Below are positions 45,294 to 53,482 of a DNA stretch of 64,000 nucleotides, in pieces. Numbering within the stretch: position 1 is the stretch's first letter; each line of letters begins with the position of its first letter. The stretch spans positions 287,429 through 351,428 of the forward strand of contig NZ_SJPK01000005.1 of NCBI RefSeq assembly GCF_007859855.1, written 5' to 3'. The position numbers and the translations under genes are program-made. This DNA is from Allorhodopirellula solitaria (lineage in GTDB: Bacteria; Planctomycetota; Planctomycetia; Pirellulales; Pirellulaceae). Below the pieces are notes generated by a model. It was not told the origin of the DNA. It did no database searches and saw nothing but the letters and a program-made list of their open reading frames with translations.

Positions 45294-45628
45294 AACCTCG
45301 TAGCCCATTTGCCTTGGTCGCCATTGTGGCGTCGCCGACGCTTTTCATCTCGCTGGCATTGCTGGCTCTTGTCGTCTGTGTGATTTGCATTCTCGCTATT
45401 TTGGATTCCGGTTATGGCGGGCCAGGCTTCGCGGGAGTCAAGATACCGAACGAGGCATCGCTTCGCCGGACTCTCGGCATGACCGCGTCCGCTTCGCTGA
45501 TGGTCGCGACCGCATCGTCCATTTGGGCTGTGCGAGTTTCTTCTGGGCTGGTCCGATGCGTGGCGGTCGTTCCGCTTTTGGTCACGCTTGGTACGTGGAC
45601 CTTCGTTGTGCTGGGGACCATCTACTGA
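45290..45628 (+). CDS. Hypothetical small membrane protein (112 aa)
   Basis: Three hydrophobic helices (about 7-37, 63-80 and 85-108) and short loops; no motif recognised. The ATG overlaps the stop of the FGE-like gene (ATGA), pointing to coupled translation and membership of the same small operon. Confidence 0.65.
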   Translation: MKPRSPFALVAIVASPTLFISLALLALVVCVICILAILDSGYGGPGFAGVKIPNEASLRRTLGMTASASLMVATASSIWAVRVSSGLVRCVAVVPLLVTLGTWTFVVLGTIY

Positions 45629-45675
45629 CACATCTGCAAACCGCAGGAACGTCGCACCACACTTTTTGGAAGTAG

Positions 45676-45715
45676 AAAACGGGGAAGAGCAGAAAAAGGG
45701 GAAGGGGTTGGTTTT
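45676..45715 (+). repeat. REP-like left arm upstream of the RAYT gene, copy C
   Basis: AGAAAACGGGGAAG and then AGAAAAAGGGGAAGGGG form two adjacent units, the second ending at about 45707 and followed by TTGGTTTTACCC. It is the same G-tract arm seen at 41901 and 44165, placed about 75 bp before the transposase start. Confidence 0.75.
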
Positions 45716-45783
45716 ACCCGGGGTTCCTGCTAGTCTTCTTTCTCTCCACGCAAGGCAGTTTCAGATATGGATGGGTCCGCAAT

Positions 45784-46488
45784 ATGCCACGCACCAAACG
45801 AGCTGATGAAGCCGGACGTATTTATCATGCGCTGAACCGAGGCAATGACCGCAGGGAGATCTTCCATAAACCGGAGGACTATCTCGCGTTTCAGCGGACC
45901 TTGCAGCAAGGACTGGAGAAGTATCCCGTCGACTTGCTTGCATATTGCCTGATGCCGAACCATTGGCATTTGGTCGTTCGGCCTCGCCAAGACGGTCGAA
46001 TGGGAAAGCTACTGGGGTGGGTCTCGGCAACGCATACGTCTCGGTACAACGCGCACAACCAGCGGGTTGGAATGGGGCATCTCTATCAGGGTCCGTTCAA
46101 GAGTTTTCCCTGCCAGGCGGATGAACATTTCCTCACCGTGTGCCGCTACGTCGAACGCAATGCCTTAAGCAGTAAACTTGTTTCTAATGCAGAAGACTGG
46201 CAATTCGGTTCGCTACATCGTTGGCACAGCGGCAACAACCGGGATTCGCCTTGGCTTACTCCCTGGCCGATGCGGAGACCTCCTCATTGGCTGCGCCGTG
46301 TCAATGCCTCCCTCTCCAAGAAGGAGCTTGATGCCATCGAAAACGCGATCAAGCGTGGTTGCCCGTATGGCTCTAAAGATTGGATGGAGCGGACTTGCGA
46401 AAGGACGGGGATCTGGTCAACCATGCGTCCGCGAGGTCGCCCTCGCAGCAAAGCACAGGTTGAGGCGGTTCAAAAAGCACCAAAATGA
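45784..46488 (+). CDS. REP-associated tyrosine transposase (RAYT), Y1/IS200-like
   Basis: 234 aa. Opens with MPRTKRADEAGRIYHALNRG and has the HUH motif MPNHWHLVVRP (His60, His62) and the catalytic tyrosine Tyr122 in CRYVERNAL. GMGHLYQGPFKSFP lies between them. These are the hallmarks of the RAYT branch of the IS200/IS605 superfamily, single-strand nucleases that recognise REP hairpins. The C-terminal ~80 residues are basic with SGNNRDSPWLTPWPMRRP, common in RAYT. The stop codon TGA lies inside the right-hand C-tract repeat, so the repeat supplies the end of the gene. It looks intact. Confidence 0.9.
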   Translation: MPRTKRADEAGRIYHALNRGNDRREIFHKPEDYLAFQRTLQQGLEKYPVDLLAYCLMPNHWHLVVRPRQDGRMGKLLGWVSATHTSRYNAHNQRVGMGHLYQGPFKSFPCQADEHFLTVCRYVERNALSSKLVSNAEDWQFGSLHRWHSGNNRDSPWLTPWPMRRPPHWLRRVNASLSKKELDAIENAIKRGCPYGSKDWMERTCERTGIWSTMRPRGRPRSKAQVEAVQKAPK

Positions 46489-46527
46489 CCCCCTTCCCCT
46501 TTTTTTCCACCTTCCCCTTTTTTTCCA
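46483..46527 (-). repeat. REP-like right arm downstream of the RAYT gene, copy D
   Basis: AAATGACCCCCTTCCCCTTTTTTTCCAC followed by a shorter second unit CTTCCCCTTTTTTTCCAC. It is the complement of the arm at 45693-45707 and closely matches 44197-44215. It ends about 16 bp before the start of the next gene. Confidence 0.8.
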
Positions 46528-46543
46528 CGGCCGATCTACGACC

Positions 46544-48670
46544 ATGAATCATCGCACCCTGATCGTTTGGATGCTCGGCATTGCCACTTTGGCGGCAGGC
46601 TCCGCGTTGGCAGAATTCGGCGAGAACCAGTATCGGTCCTACCCGGCTGTTGTTCCGGTCAATGAAGGGATTTCGTGGCCCGAGGGTCAAGCCTTGCCAA
46701 TCTTTGCCGCTCCAGCCGATGAACTCGACGCGATTGCAATCGACAGGCTCTCGGCAGACGAACAGCTGACATTTTCGGCTCTGCAAGGCCGGGTCAACAA
46801 GCAGCAGCCACGGATCTTTCTGGCCAGCCGGCGTTCAGACGAGGGCTGGCGGACGTGGCCTCAAACCTCCACCGTCGGGCTCGATTCGATCCATGTTTAC
46901 GAGCGAGAGTCGCGGTATGAATTGTTCGCAAAGTACGCCGCGGACTTCGGCGGCGTAGTGCTGTATGACTCAACGCTCAGCCCGCACTATCGTAATTTGG
47001 CGGGGACTGTCGCGGGCATCTCCGGTGCAATCCCTGTTACCGATGACGTGCTCGAGCGGATGCGCGATCAGGGAATGGATCCTGAGATCGTTGTTGATCT
47101 CACGAAGCTTGACTTGATCACACCCATCGAAATTTACGAGCATCTCTACGACGAATATTGGGATCGCTGCACACGGAGGCTGATCGTCAGTGCTCGGCCT
47201 GCGGATGGAGGCGATCTTCATCACACACGCGATGTCGCCGCTGCGTGCGGCGCGGCCGTCGTGTGGCTCGATAGCCGCATTCCCGCCGAGCGAGATTTGA
47301 TGCGAAAGTTTTATGCCGACATGACCGCAGGAGACGCGATTGCGTTGGGGTGGTACGCCAGCGAACGCTCCGGGATCACAGCCGCATCGGAGTTCGGGAT
47401 CGGAACGCTCCCAGCGGACCATTACACCAACGCCAGCGTTCTGTCGGGAGGCGACCATCGAATTCAGATCCCGGCTGTCCCGAAGAAGCCGAAACTGCAG
47501 AACAAAGCCTATATCGCGATCTTCATTAGCGATGGCGATAACATCCAGTACACCCAGCACGCCATGCGGCTGCGTTGGGACGCCGGTACCGAGGCACGCA
47601 GTCAGATGCCACTGAACTGGACGATCGCTCCCGGTTTGGTTGATATCGGTCCCGGGATATTGAACTACTACTACAGCACCGCGACGAGCAACGATTGCTT
47701 TGTTACCGGTCCCTCAGGCATGGGTTATGCCATGCCTGCGAACACACTGAACGAACCCGGCGCAGCGGTGGGTGTTTACCTGAAAGACCCCCAGAGAATG
47801 AAGGGGTACGCGCGCATGACCGAGACCTACTTGCAGCGTTCAGGGATTCGCGTGATCACGATCTGGGACAACGCCACCGCGATGCAGCGTGCAGCTTATG
47901 AGCGTGAGTGCCGCAACCTCTACGGGGCCACCGTCCAGAACTTTCGTGATGTCCCGAGCGTTCGCGGCAGCGTGGAAAGTGACCGGGTGCGCTTCGAGAA
48001 ACTCGTCATCCCTTACGCCGGCACCGTCGAGCATCTGGAATCGTCACTCCAGCAAAACTTGAGCGATTGGGATGGGAAAGAAGCGCTGTTCCTCGCCTAT
48101 CAAGTCGACGTTTGGAACGAACTGAAACCGAACCGGATCGTTGAGATTGCCTCCCGGTTGAGGGAGCAGTACCCGGGGGCGCCAGAGTTCGTTCGCGCCG
48201 ATCACTACTTTGCGTTGTACAATGAAGTCCATGGTCTGGCGTGGAACCTCAGCATGTCTGCGGCCACCACGACCACGAGTCAGGGCAACATCGATGTTGG
48301 CGATGCGGTCTCCGACGGCACGCCGACATCGCTTTGGACAGCGCGGGCTGCCGATTCGGCCCCGTCACCCTGGCTGCAGTGGGATCTTGGCTCGGATTGT
48401 CGACTCCAACGGTTCGTAATCCGGCACGCTGGAGAGCACGGTTTGAATCGCGACAAGAACACCCGGGGCTTCACCATTCGGACGAGCCGCGACGAGCAGT
48501 CCTGGCAGACGGTCGGAGCCGTCGCGGACAACACTGCCAGCGTCAGTGATCTGGAGTGCTCACCCGTAAATGCGCGCTTCGTGCGACTCATCATCGACGA
48601 CGCCGGAGCGGACAACACCGCGCGGATCGCCGATGTCGAAATCTACGGGCATCGAACCAGCCAAGATTAG
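46544..48670 (+). CDS. Secreted GxGYxYP-domain protein with C-terminal discoidin (F5/8C) domain
   Basis: 708 aa from the ATG at 46544; an upstream extension of this frame lies inside the RAYT gene and is not used. A signal peptide (about residues 1-23, ending ALA) leads into the GxGYxYP family domain, whose name-giving motif appears here as GPSGMGYAMP. The preceding FISDGDNIQYTQH is the metal/sugar-site-like segment of this family, generally linked to carbohydrate handling. The last ~150 residues are an F5/8 type C module (SPWLQWDLGSDCRLQRFVIRH and ARFVRLIIDDAG). Likely acts on or binds extracellular polysaccharide. Convergent with the HdeD-like gene with overlapping stops. Confidence 0.8.
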   Translation: MNHRTLIVWMLGIATLAAGSALAEFGENQYRSYPAVVPVNEGISWPEGQALPIFAAPADELDAIAIDRLSADEQLTFSALQGRVNKQQPRIFLASRRSDEGWRTWPQTSTVGLDSIHVYERESRYELFAKYAADFGGVVLYDSTLSPHYRNLAGTVAGISGAIPVTDDVLERMRDQGMDPEIVVDLTKLDLITPIEIYEHLYDEYWDRCTRRLIVSARPADGGDLHHTRDVAAACGAAVVWLDSRIPAERDLMRKFYADMTAGDAIALGWYASERSGITAASEFGIGTLPADHYTNASVLSGGDHRIQIPAVPKKPKLQNKAYIAIFISDGDNIQYTQHAMRLRWDAGTEARSQMPLNWTIAPGLVDIGPGILNYYYSTATSNDCFVTGPSGMGYAMPANTLNEPGAAVGVYLKDPQRMKGYARMTETYLQRSGIRVITIWDNATAMQRAAYERECRNLYGATVQNFRDVPSVRGSVESDRVRFEKLVIPYAGTVEHLESSLQQNLSDWDGKEALFLAYQVDVWNELKPNRIVEIASRLREQYPGAPEFVRADHYFALYNEVHGLAWNLSMSAATTTTSQGNIDVGDAVSDGTPTSLWTARAADSAPSPWLQWDLGSDCRLQRFVIRHAGEHGLNRDKNTRGFTIRTSRDEQSWQTVGAVADNTASVSDLECSPVNARFVRLIIDDAGADNTARIADVEIYGHRTSQD

Positions 48671-49305
48671 TCGGCCTGGTCGAGACGCGAGGTCAGCCGG
48701 TTTCCGATTCCTTTGAGTCGGAACGACAACGTGATCATCACAATTCCGGTGATGATGGCAAAGATGCCGATGATGCGGACCATGGTCAGCCCGAAAAAGA
48801 AGGGCGCCATCATCAAGAGCACACCAAAGATGATCGATAGAATGCCGCCGAGGACGTATCCCGCAACGCCATCGATGTATTGACGATCTCGGATGGCCGC
48901 CACAATCTCGACCACGCCACTGAAGATGGCCGAAAAGGCAACCATGTACATGATGATGACCGCCGTCATCCCCGCCACGAGAGCCGGGTGGGCGAACACG
49001 AGGATCCCCACCAGGATCGCGACGATACCGCGTAAAATGGTCCAACCACGCGACGGCACTTCGCCCACGATTCCCGCCGCGATGGCGATTGCCCCGTCAA
49101 GAATCAGAAAGAATCCCATGACCTGAGCAAGTGCGGCGATCGCAATGCCCGGCTGCAGCACCGCGTAGATACCCAAGAGAATCAATAGAAAACCACGCAG
49201 CAGCGGCAGCCACCAGATCTTGCTTAAGCCGCCGATAAATTCGCGTGCCGCTGGATTGTCCGCTGCATCAACGGATGTGACGGGTGAATCAGGTGAATCA
49301 GACAT
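48667..49305 (-). CDS. HdeD family (DUF308) membrane protein
   Basis: 212 aa from the ATG at 49305. Six short hydrophobic helices arranged as three pairs: WWLPLLRGFLLILLGIYAVL, ALAQVMGFFLILDGAIAI, RGIVAILVGILVFAHPA and so on, ending with MVRIIGIFAIITGIVMI. This is the DUF308/HdeD pattern, an inner-membrane protein tied to acid resistance in E. coli and of unknown role elsewhere. The longer upstream frame to 49503 is not used because its first 66 residues lack membrane character. Confidence 0.85.
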   Translation of the reverse strand: MSDSPDSPVTSVDAADNPAAREFIGGLSKIWWLPLLRGFLLILLGIYAVLQPGIAIAALAQVMGFFLILDGAIAIAAGIVGEVPSRGWTILRGIVAILVGILVFAHPALVAGMTAVIIMYMVAFSAIFSGVVEIVAAIRDRQYIDGVAGYVLGGILSIIFGVLLMMAPFFFGLTMVRIIGIFAIITGIVMITLSFRLKGIGNRLTSRLDQAD

Positions 49306-49468
49306 CTTTTTAATCTTTGGGAGCAGAGAAGTGAACGGTTGCACCGCAGATTGTAGCTGAGCCCCCGCTGCGTTGGACAGAGCCACCTGGTTGGGAAAAG
49401 CATCGCCAAAGGAGAATCCCAAGACGTCAACGATTCGGTTCGCACGGACCTCCTCGAAACCGCCAAGC

Positions 49469-51178
49469 TCATTCTTGCCGAGTGTAGACGGCGGGGTAGA
49501 CAAATTCAGGCTGTTCGTGAGGGCAGAGATACTCGAACGTTTCTGTCAATCGCGTTCGCTCGTTATCGGACAGACTGATCGAGACCTGCACGGGAGCCTT
49601 TTCGGTGGGAATCAATCCGAGCTGAACGAGATAGCCGCGATCGCTAGTGAAAACCTCAACCTCGGCGACCTTGCCGCGAACGGTTTGGATCTCGGGGACG
49701 ACGCGATCCGTGCCCGCCGGGATCCATCGAGTTTCACTCGCTGCATCGTCTCCCTTCGAACCGTCTTCGAAGTCGGGGTTCTTTTGCTGAAAGCGCATTG
49801 TCAGGTTAACCGTTTGTTTGTCACGACTGACATCCAAGGCCTCGCAAGTGGCCAAGCAATGGCCATCTTCGCGGCGGGGCTGGACGCAGTCGGCCAGCGT
49901 TTCGGTGTCACCAAAAAAGAACACATCGTATTCCAACTGCAGCGGTTGGCTGGGATCGATCGCCGCGTCGGCGACGAAGTAGGCGCCAATGTTATCGATC
50001 CCCTCATGAGCTCCGGGGATTTCCATCAGCTCGATCCGCCCTTTGCCGAAACTCTCTCGCGGACGGACCCACACGCTCGGCCGCTCGTCGTATCGGGCCC
50101 CGGTGTCACGGTAGTGGTCGAAGTTACGATCGCGCTGTAACAGCCCGAAACCGGTTAAATTGTTGACTTCCTGGGCTGTGACCGACGGGTAGGGGAGTCT
50201 CGCGAATGCGCGCCATGTCCAATTCCCGTCAGCGTGGACCAATAGCCCGTCCGCATCATGACACGACGGACGTTTGTCCAAAGGCGGCGGAGCAAGCCCA
50301 TCGCCCCAGATCCACATGCTCGTCAGCGGAGCGATGGCCAGCTTTTCGGGGGACCGACGAAAATAGAGACTCGCTTGGACGCGCATGCTCGCAACGGTCA
50401 TCGCAGGATCAAAACGAAACCGATAGGCCCCCGTCAGGCTGGGGCTATCGAGCAGCGCGAGTATTTCCACCTGCTGATCGTCCGGCTCAGGCTCGACGAT
50501 CCAAAACGCCCGAAAATGCGGAAACTCCTCATCCCGATTCATTCCCACGTCGACCGCCAATCCGCGCGCTGAACTACCGTAAACGGTCTGCCCGGTGCGG
50601 GCGCGAAAATAACTCGAACCGATAAAGGTGAGCATCTCTTGCCCAGACCCACCTTCGGCAAACCGTCCGGCGACCTTGAATCCAGCGAATCCGATGTTTT
50701 GCGTGATCTCAACGTCCGCGGCCGCCCCGTGAAAATCAAACAGTTCCGGGTCGTATTCAATCCGCTGGGAGTTTCGCCGGTTCATCGGTTGGTCACGCTC
50801 GATCACATGCACCTCGACCCGATCTTGCTGTACAAAACCGCGGTGAAAGAACTCGAGCCAAAACGGGTGTGCCTGATCACTCCAGACGGCCCGCCCATTG
50901 CGAAACTGGATATCGCGATACTGCTCGTAGCTCAGATCGGCGAGTACCGGCGTCAACGGCGGTGGGGCGATATGTTTCGTCATCGATAGCTGCTGGGCGA
51001 GCGACTGGAGATCGCTCAGGGTGGAGACCTCCGCCATGTGGCGGGTCATGCTCTCCGGCGCCCTGGACTTCGGCGTCGCCTGGGCAGCGGTTTCGTCGGC
51101 AGACAAGATTCCGGACGTCCAGTACACGCAGCACAGGACCACACCGATTGCTCTGGCTCGATGGAAAAAGGGGCTCAT
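49469..51178 (-). CDS. opgG: Periplasmic glucan biosynthesis protein OpgG/OpgD (MdoG family)
   Basis: 569 aa with a signal peptide (about residues 1-28). The MdoG family opening LSYEQYRDIQFRNGRAVW is followed by FWLEFFHRGFVQQDRVEVHVI, SSYFRARTGQTVYGSSARGLAVD and the EEFPHFRAFWIVEP stretch. In proteobacteria OpgG/OpgD shape the osmoregulated periplasmic glucan, and OpgD of E. coli has been reported to be a beta-1,2-glucanase. Next gene on the same strand is the GH144-like enzyme; opgH lies beyond it, divergent. Well-conserved along the whole length. Confidence 0.92.
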   Translation of the reverse strand: MSPFFHRARAIGVVLCCVYWTSGILSADETAAQATPKSRAPESMTRHMAEVSTLSDLQSLAQQLSMTKHIAPPPLTPVLADLSYEQYRDIQFRNGRAVWSDQAHPFWLEFFHRGFVQQDRVEVHVIERDQPMNRRNSQRIEYDPELFDFHGAAADVEITQNIGFAGFKVAGRFAEGGSGQEMLTFIGSSYFRARTGQTVYGSSARGLAVDVGMNRDEEFPHFRAFWIVEPEPDDQQVEILALLDSPSLTGAYRFRFDPAMTVASMRVQASLYFRRSPEKLAIAPLTSMWIWGDGLAPPPLDKRPSCHDADGLLVHADGNWTWRAFARLPYPSVTAQEVNNLTGFGLLQRDRNFDHYRDTGARYDERPSVWVRPRESFGKGRIELMEIPGAHEGIDNIGAYFVADAAIDPSQPLQLEYDVFFFGDTETLADCVQPRREDGHCLATCEALDVSRDKQTVNLTMRFQQKNPDFEDGSKGDDAASETRWIPAGTDRVVPEIQTVRGKVAEVEVFTSDRGYLVQLGLIPTEKAPVQVSISLSDNERTRLTETFEYLCPHEQPEFVYPAVYTRQE

Positions 51179-51293
51179 GGAACAGCGGCTCGCTGATAGG
51201 TTGCTGAAAAAAGAGGCGTTTGACTAACGCACGGCGTTTGCCTCACGCGTAAGCATTTTTGGTGCCGGATCACCGCGTTGACCGATGCTTTCG

Positions 51294-52538
51294 CTAGGAA
51301 ACCGACGCGTCATTCTGCGATCGGCTTCGCGAGGTGAAGCCCGCCCTCTTCAATGCTGCTTGAGCAATCGGATGTGCCATAAATGCCTTCCACACCCCTC
51401 CGCTGCGGCGATTCTCGGCCATCAGCAAGGAGATTCCTGTATCGATCCCGATCACGTCTTGGCTCACCCACTCGGTCGCGGGATTGAAGGCATTGGCAAA
51501 GCCGTAGCGACGATAAATCTGATCGCCATAGTGATGCCGCTGGTAGGTCAGCGTCTCGATCGCTGGCTCGGGAACAATCGCGAGCCCACCGGCTGCTGCG
51601 CTGGGCACCACCGTCCCATCGATCCCACGATCGGGTTCAAAACGATTGTCTTCGTAAGGCCCACCCCAGTCTCGGTAGCCCGTCGCGGAGTCGCTGCTAG
51701 TGAGGCCCCATAGCGTGTCACCATAGTGCCCCAGCTGTTTAGGATATCGCTGAGACAACCGTTTGAGAAACTCAATCTGCGCGTAGTGCGCCGTCACCGA
51801 GTTCTGCCAGTAGCTCCGCCCACTGGGACTCTGCAGCCCGCGAAAATCAAAAAAAGCCAGCGGATACTGATGCACAAAGAGAGGCGGGTAGCTGAGAAAC
51901 GTTTGGCCCTGAAAGGTGAGTACTTGTTCGCGTCGCCACGCCTGCCAAGCGTTCGGATCAATCGCGTGGTGCGGTGCCCCAATCGCAATCAAAACAAGCA
52001 GCGTCAACTCGCTAAATCGATCCCAGCGATGAGGCAACATGCCCCGTTCAGGCGTCCATCCCATCGACAGCACATTTCCCTCGCACAACATCGACTGCCA
52101 GTTGATCCGAGAAGTCAATTCACGGCACAAACTTGCAATTTCTGCGTCGTCCCCGAAAATCGTTTCACTGCACATGGCGCCGGCGAGCATCAGAGCAGTA
52201 TCGATCGTGGACGCTTCGCTCTTCATCATTCGCTTGCCATCACCACGCCCGATGAAGTGATACACAAACCCATTGTGATGCTCAGCCCGTTCCACGAGCG
52301 ACCGGAGCAGGATCCGCGAGCGGGCACGGGCTCGATCCAATGAATCAAGGCCTGATGCGGGTGCTAGCGCATAAGCCGCCAAGCCAAAACCGCACGCCGC
52401 CGTACTAGCGTGCTCACTGAACTTGCGACCGTCGGTGCGCCCGCGGTCGCTGATCAATCCCGTATCGGCGTCTGCCGCCTCAACAAAATACCGATAGCAC
52501 CGGGTCCTCAGATCCGTCAGAAAATCATCGCTGGTCAT
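51294..52538 (-). CDS. Putative glucoamylase-family (GH144-like beta-1,2-glucanase) protein
   Basis: 414 aa from the ATG at 52538, preceded by AGGTGA. An alpha/alpha toroid enzyme of the PF10091-type family is recognised from DDFLTDLRTRCYRYFVEAAD then TGLISDRGRTDG, ASTAACGFGLAAYALA, GFVYHFIGRGDGKR, SEASTIDTALMLAGAM, YPPLFVHQYPLAFFDFRG and WGLTSSDSATGYRDWGGPY. The family includes characterised endo-beta-1,2-glucanases (GH144). Placement between opgG and opgH, whose product is a beta-1,2-glucan backbone, makes that substrate likely. No signal peptide is visible, so it may act in the cytoplasm on imported oligosaccharides or be exported in an unusual way. Confidence 0.82.
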   Translation of the reverse strand: MTSDDFLTDLRTRCYRYFVEAADADTGLISDRGRTDGRKFSEHASTAACGFGLAAYALAPASGLDSLDRARARSRILLRSLVERAEHHNGFVYHFIGRGDGKRMMKSEASTIDTALMLAGAMCSETIFGDDAEIASLCRELTSRINWQSMLCEGNVLSMGWTPERGMLPHRWDRFSELTLLVLIAIGAPHHAIDPNAWQAWRREQVLTFQGQTFLSYPPLFVHQYPLAFFDFRGLQSPSGRSYWQNSVTAHYAQIEFLKRLSQRYPKQLGHYGDTLWGLTSSDSATGYRDWGGPYEDNRFEPDRGIDGTVVPSAAAGGLAIVPEPAIETLTYQRHHYGDQIYRRYGFANAFNPATEWVSQDVIGIDTGISLLMAENRRSGGVWKAFMAHPIAQAALKRAGFTSRSRSQNDASVS

Positions 52539-53156
52539 GGAATCACCTGTTGGAGCGTATTGATAATGCAAACGGTGCAGCCACGTGACTGGCGTGAGCC
52601 CGTACTATCTAACAGAGCCGTTTTCGCCCCCAGTGCAACGGGTAACTGTGGCACGCAAAAGAACAGCCAGCAAAATCATCGCAACTTACCCGGCCCGCCG
52701 GGCACTCTGCCCTGACAGACCGATTGAAAGTCATTGCGGTCGCATGTCGCTGCTTAACAAACTGACACGCAGCGCCACGTCAGTAAGCAGATTGATCGTT
52801 TTCCGGCCAAGAATCGACCGCTGGGCAGCGAGAATCGTCCAAGATGATCCGATCAGGCTGTCGCCAACGAAATTCTCGAGCGTCACTGTGAAGCTTTTCA
52901 CGAACGGCAACTGCCGCTTAATTCCACCTGACAACCCATCAAGGTGGCCGTCGGCGACATTAGGTGCATTGCGACCCTTCTCTCTGAAAACAAGCTCGGC
53001 CGCCTCGTTTTTGAAAGGACGTGTTCTGGCACATGGTTTGATGCGGATCACATTCCAGCTACTACCTCGCGATCGATTCCATTGGACTATCGCCCGGAGT
53101 GGTGCTATCTCTCTTCTCACTTTTCGGCTCCCCTCTATTCTTAACGGGTTCTTAAC
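52539..53156. other. Unassigned region between the glucanase and opgH genes
   Basis: About 620 bp. Both strands carry overlapping medium frames (52585-53181 plus, 52731-53279 minus) but neither shows a motif or a convincing start. Regulatory sequence for the divergent glucan genes is expected here; alternatively it is a decayed gene. Confidence 0.4.
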
Positions 53157-53432
53157 ATGTTCGCTTCCAACACGCCAATGATGGCAACGGATCAGCACCC
53201 TTCTGATGCGCGCAGCATGCAGGCCTCCTGTCCAACACATCTGCGAAGTGTGCCCCCGATCGTGCGCCGGGAGATGCACCGGGCCGAACCGGTTGAGGTG
53301 ACGCCTTTACTCCGTTGGCAAGCATGGACGAAGCCTCTCGTTGACGGTGTCCAAACGATGCACCGAATCATGACTCAACCACTCGGCCACGCGCCGGGAC
53401 AATCCCAGGGCCAGCAGCATCGCGATCACTAA
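53157..53432 (+). CDS. Possible small protein upstream of opgH (91 aa)
   Basis: An open frame with ATG at 53157, ending 50 bp before opgH. The product is soluble, His/Pro/Gln-rich at its end (GHAPGQSQGQQHRDH) and shows no known domain. Proteobacterial OpgH has a ~130-residue cytoplasmic N-terminal part that is missing from the OpgH here, so this small gene might supply a regulatory piece. That is speculation; it may also be non-coding. Confidence 0.35.
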   Translation: MFASNTPMMATDQHPSDARSMQASCPTHLRSVPPIVRREMHRAEPVEVTPLLRWQAWTKPLVDGVQTMHRIMTQPLGHAPGQSQGQQHRDH

Positions 53433-53482
53433 TTCGTGTCGCAACGATCTCATCCTCTTCTCTTGCTGCGAAGTTTCCCAAT

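Larger units (their letters stand above)
45676..46527 (+). mobile_element. Candidate REPtron: RAYT gene framed by inverted REP-like arms
   Basis: The Y1-transposase gene is bracketed by G-tract arms on the left (45676-45715) and complementary C-tract arms on the right (46486-46527). The outer arms can pair as AAAAAGGGGAAGGGG with CCCCTTCCCCTTTTT. This is the arrangement expected for a RAYT and its own REP sequences. Boundaries beyond the arms cannot be fixed from one copy. Confidence 0.65.

Noticed and set aside
46178-46543. Upstream extension of the GxGYxYP gene into the RAYT gene
   Set aside because: The extension is out of frame with the RAYT, crosses the REP-like arm and precedes a clear signal peptide at 46544.
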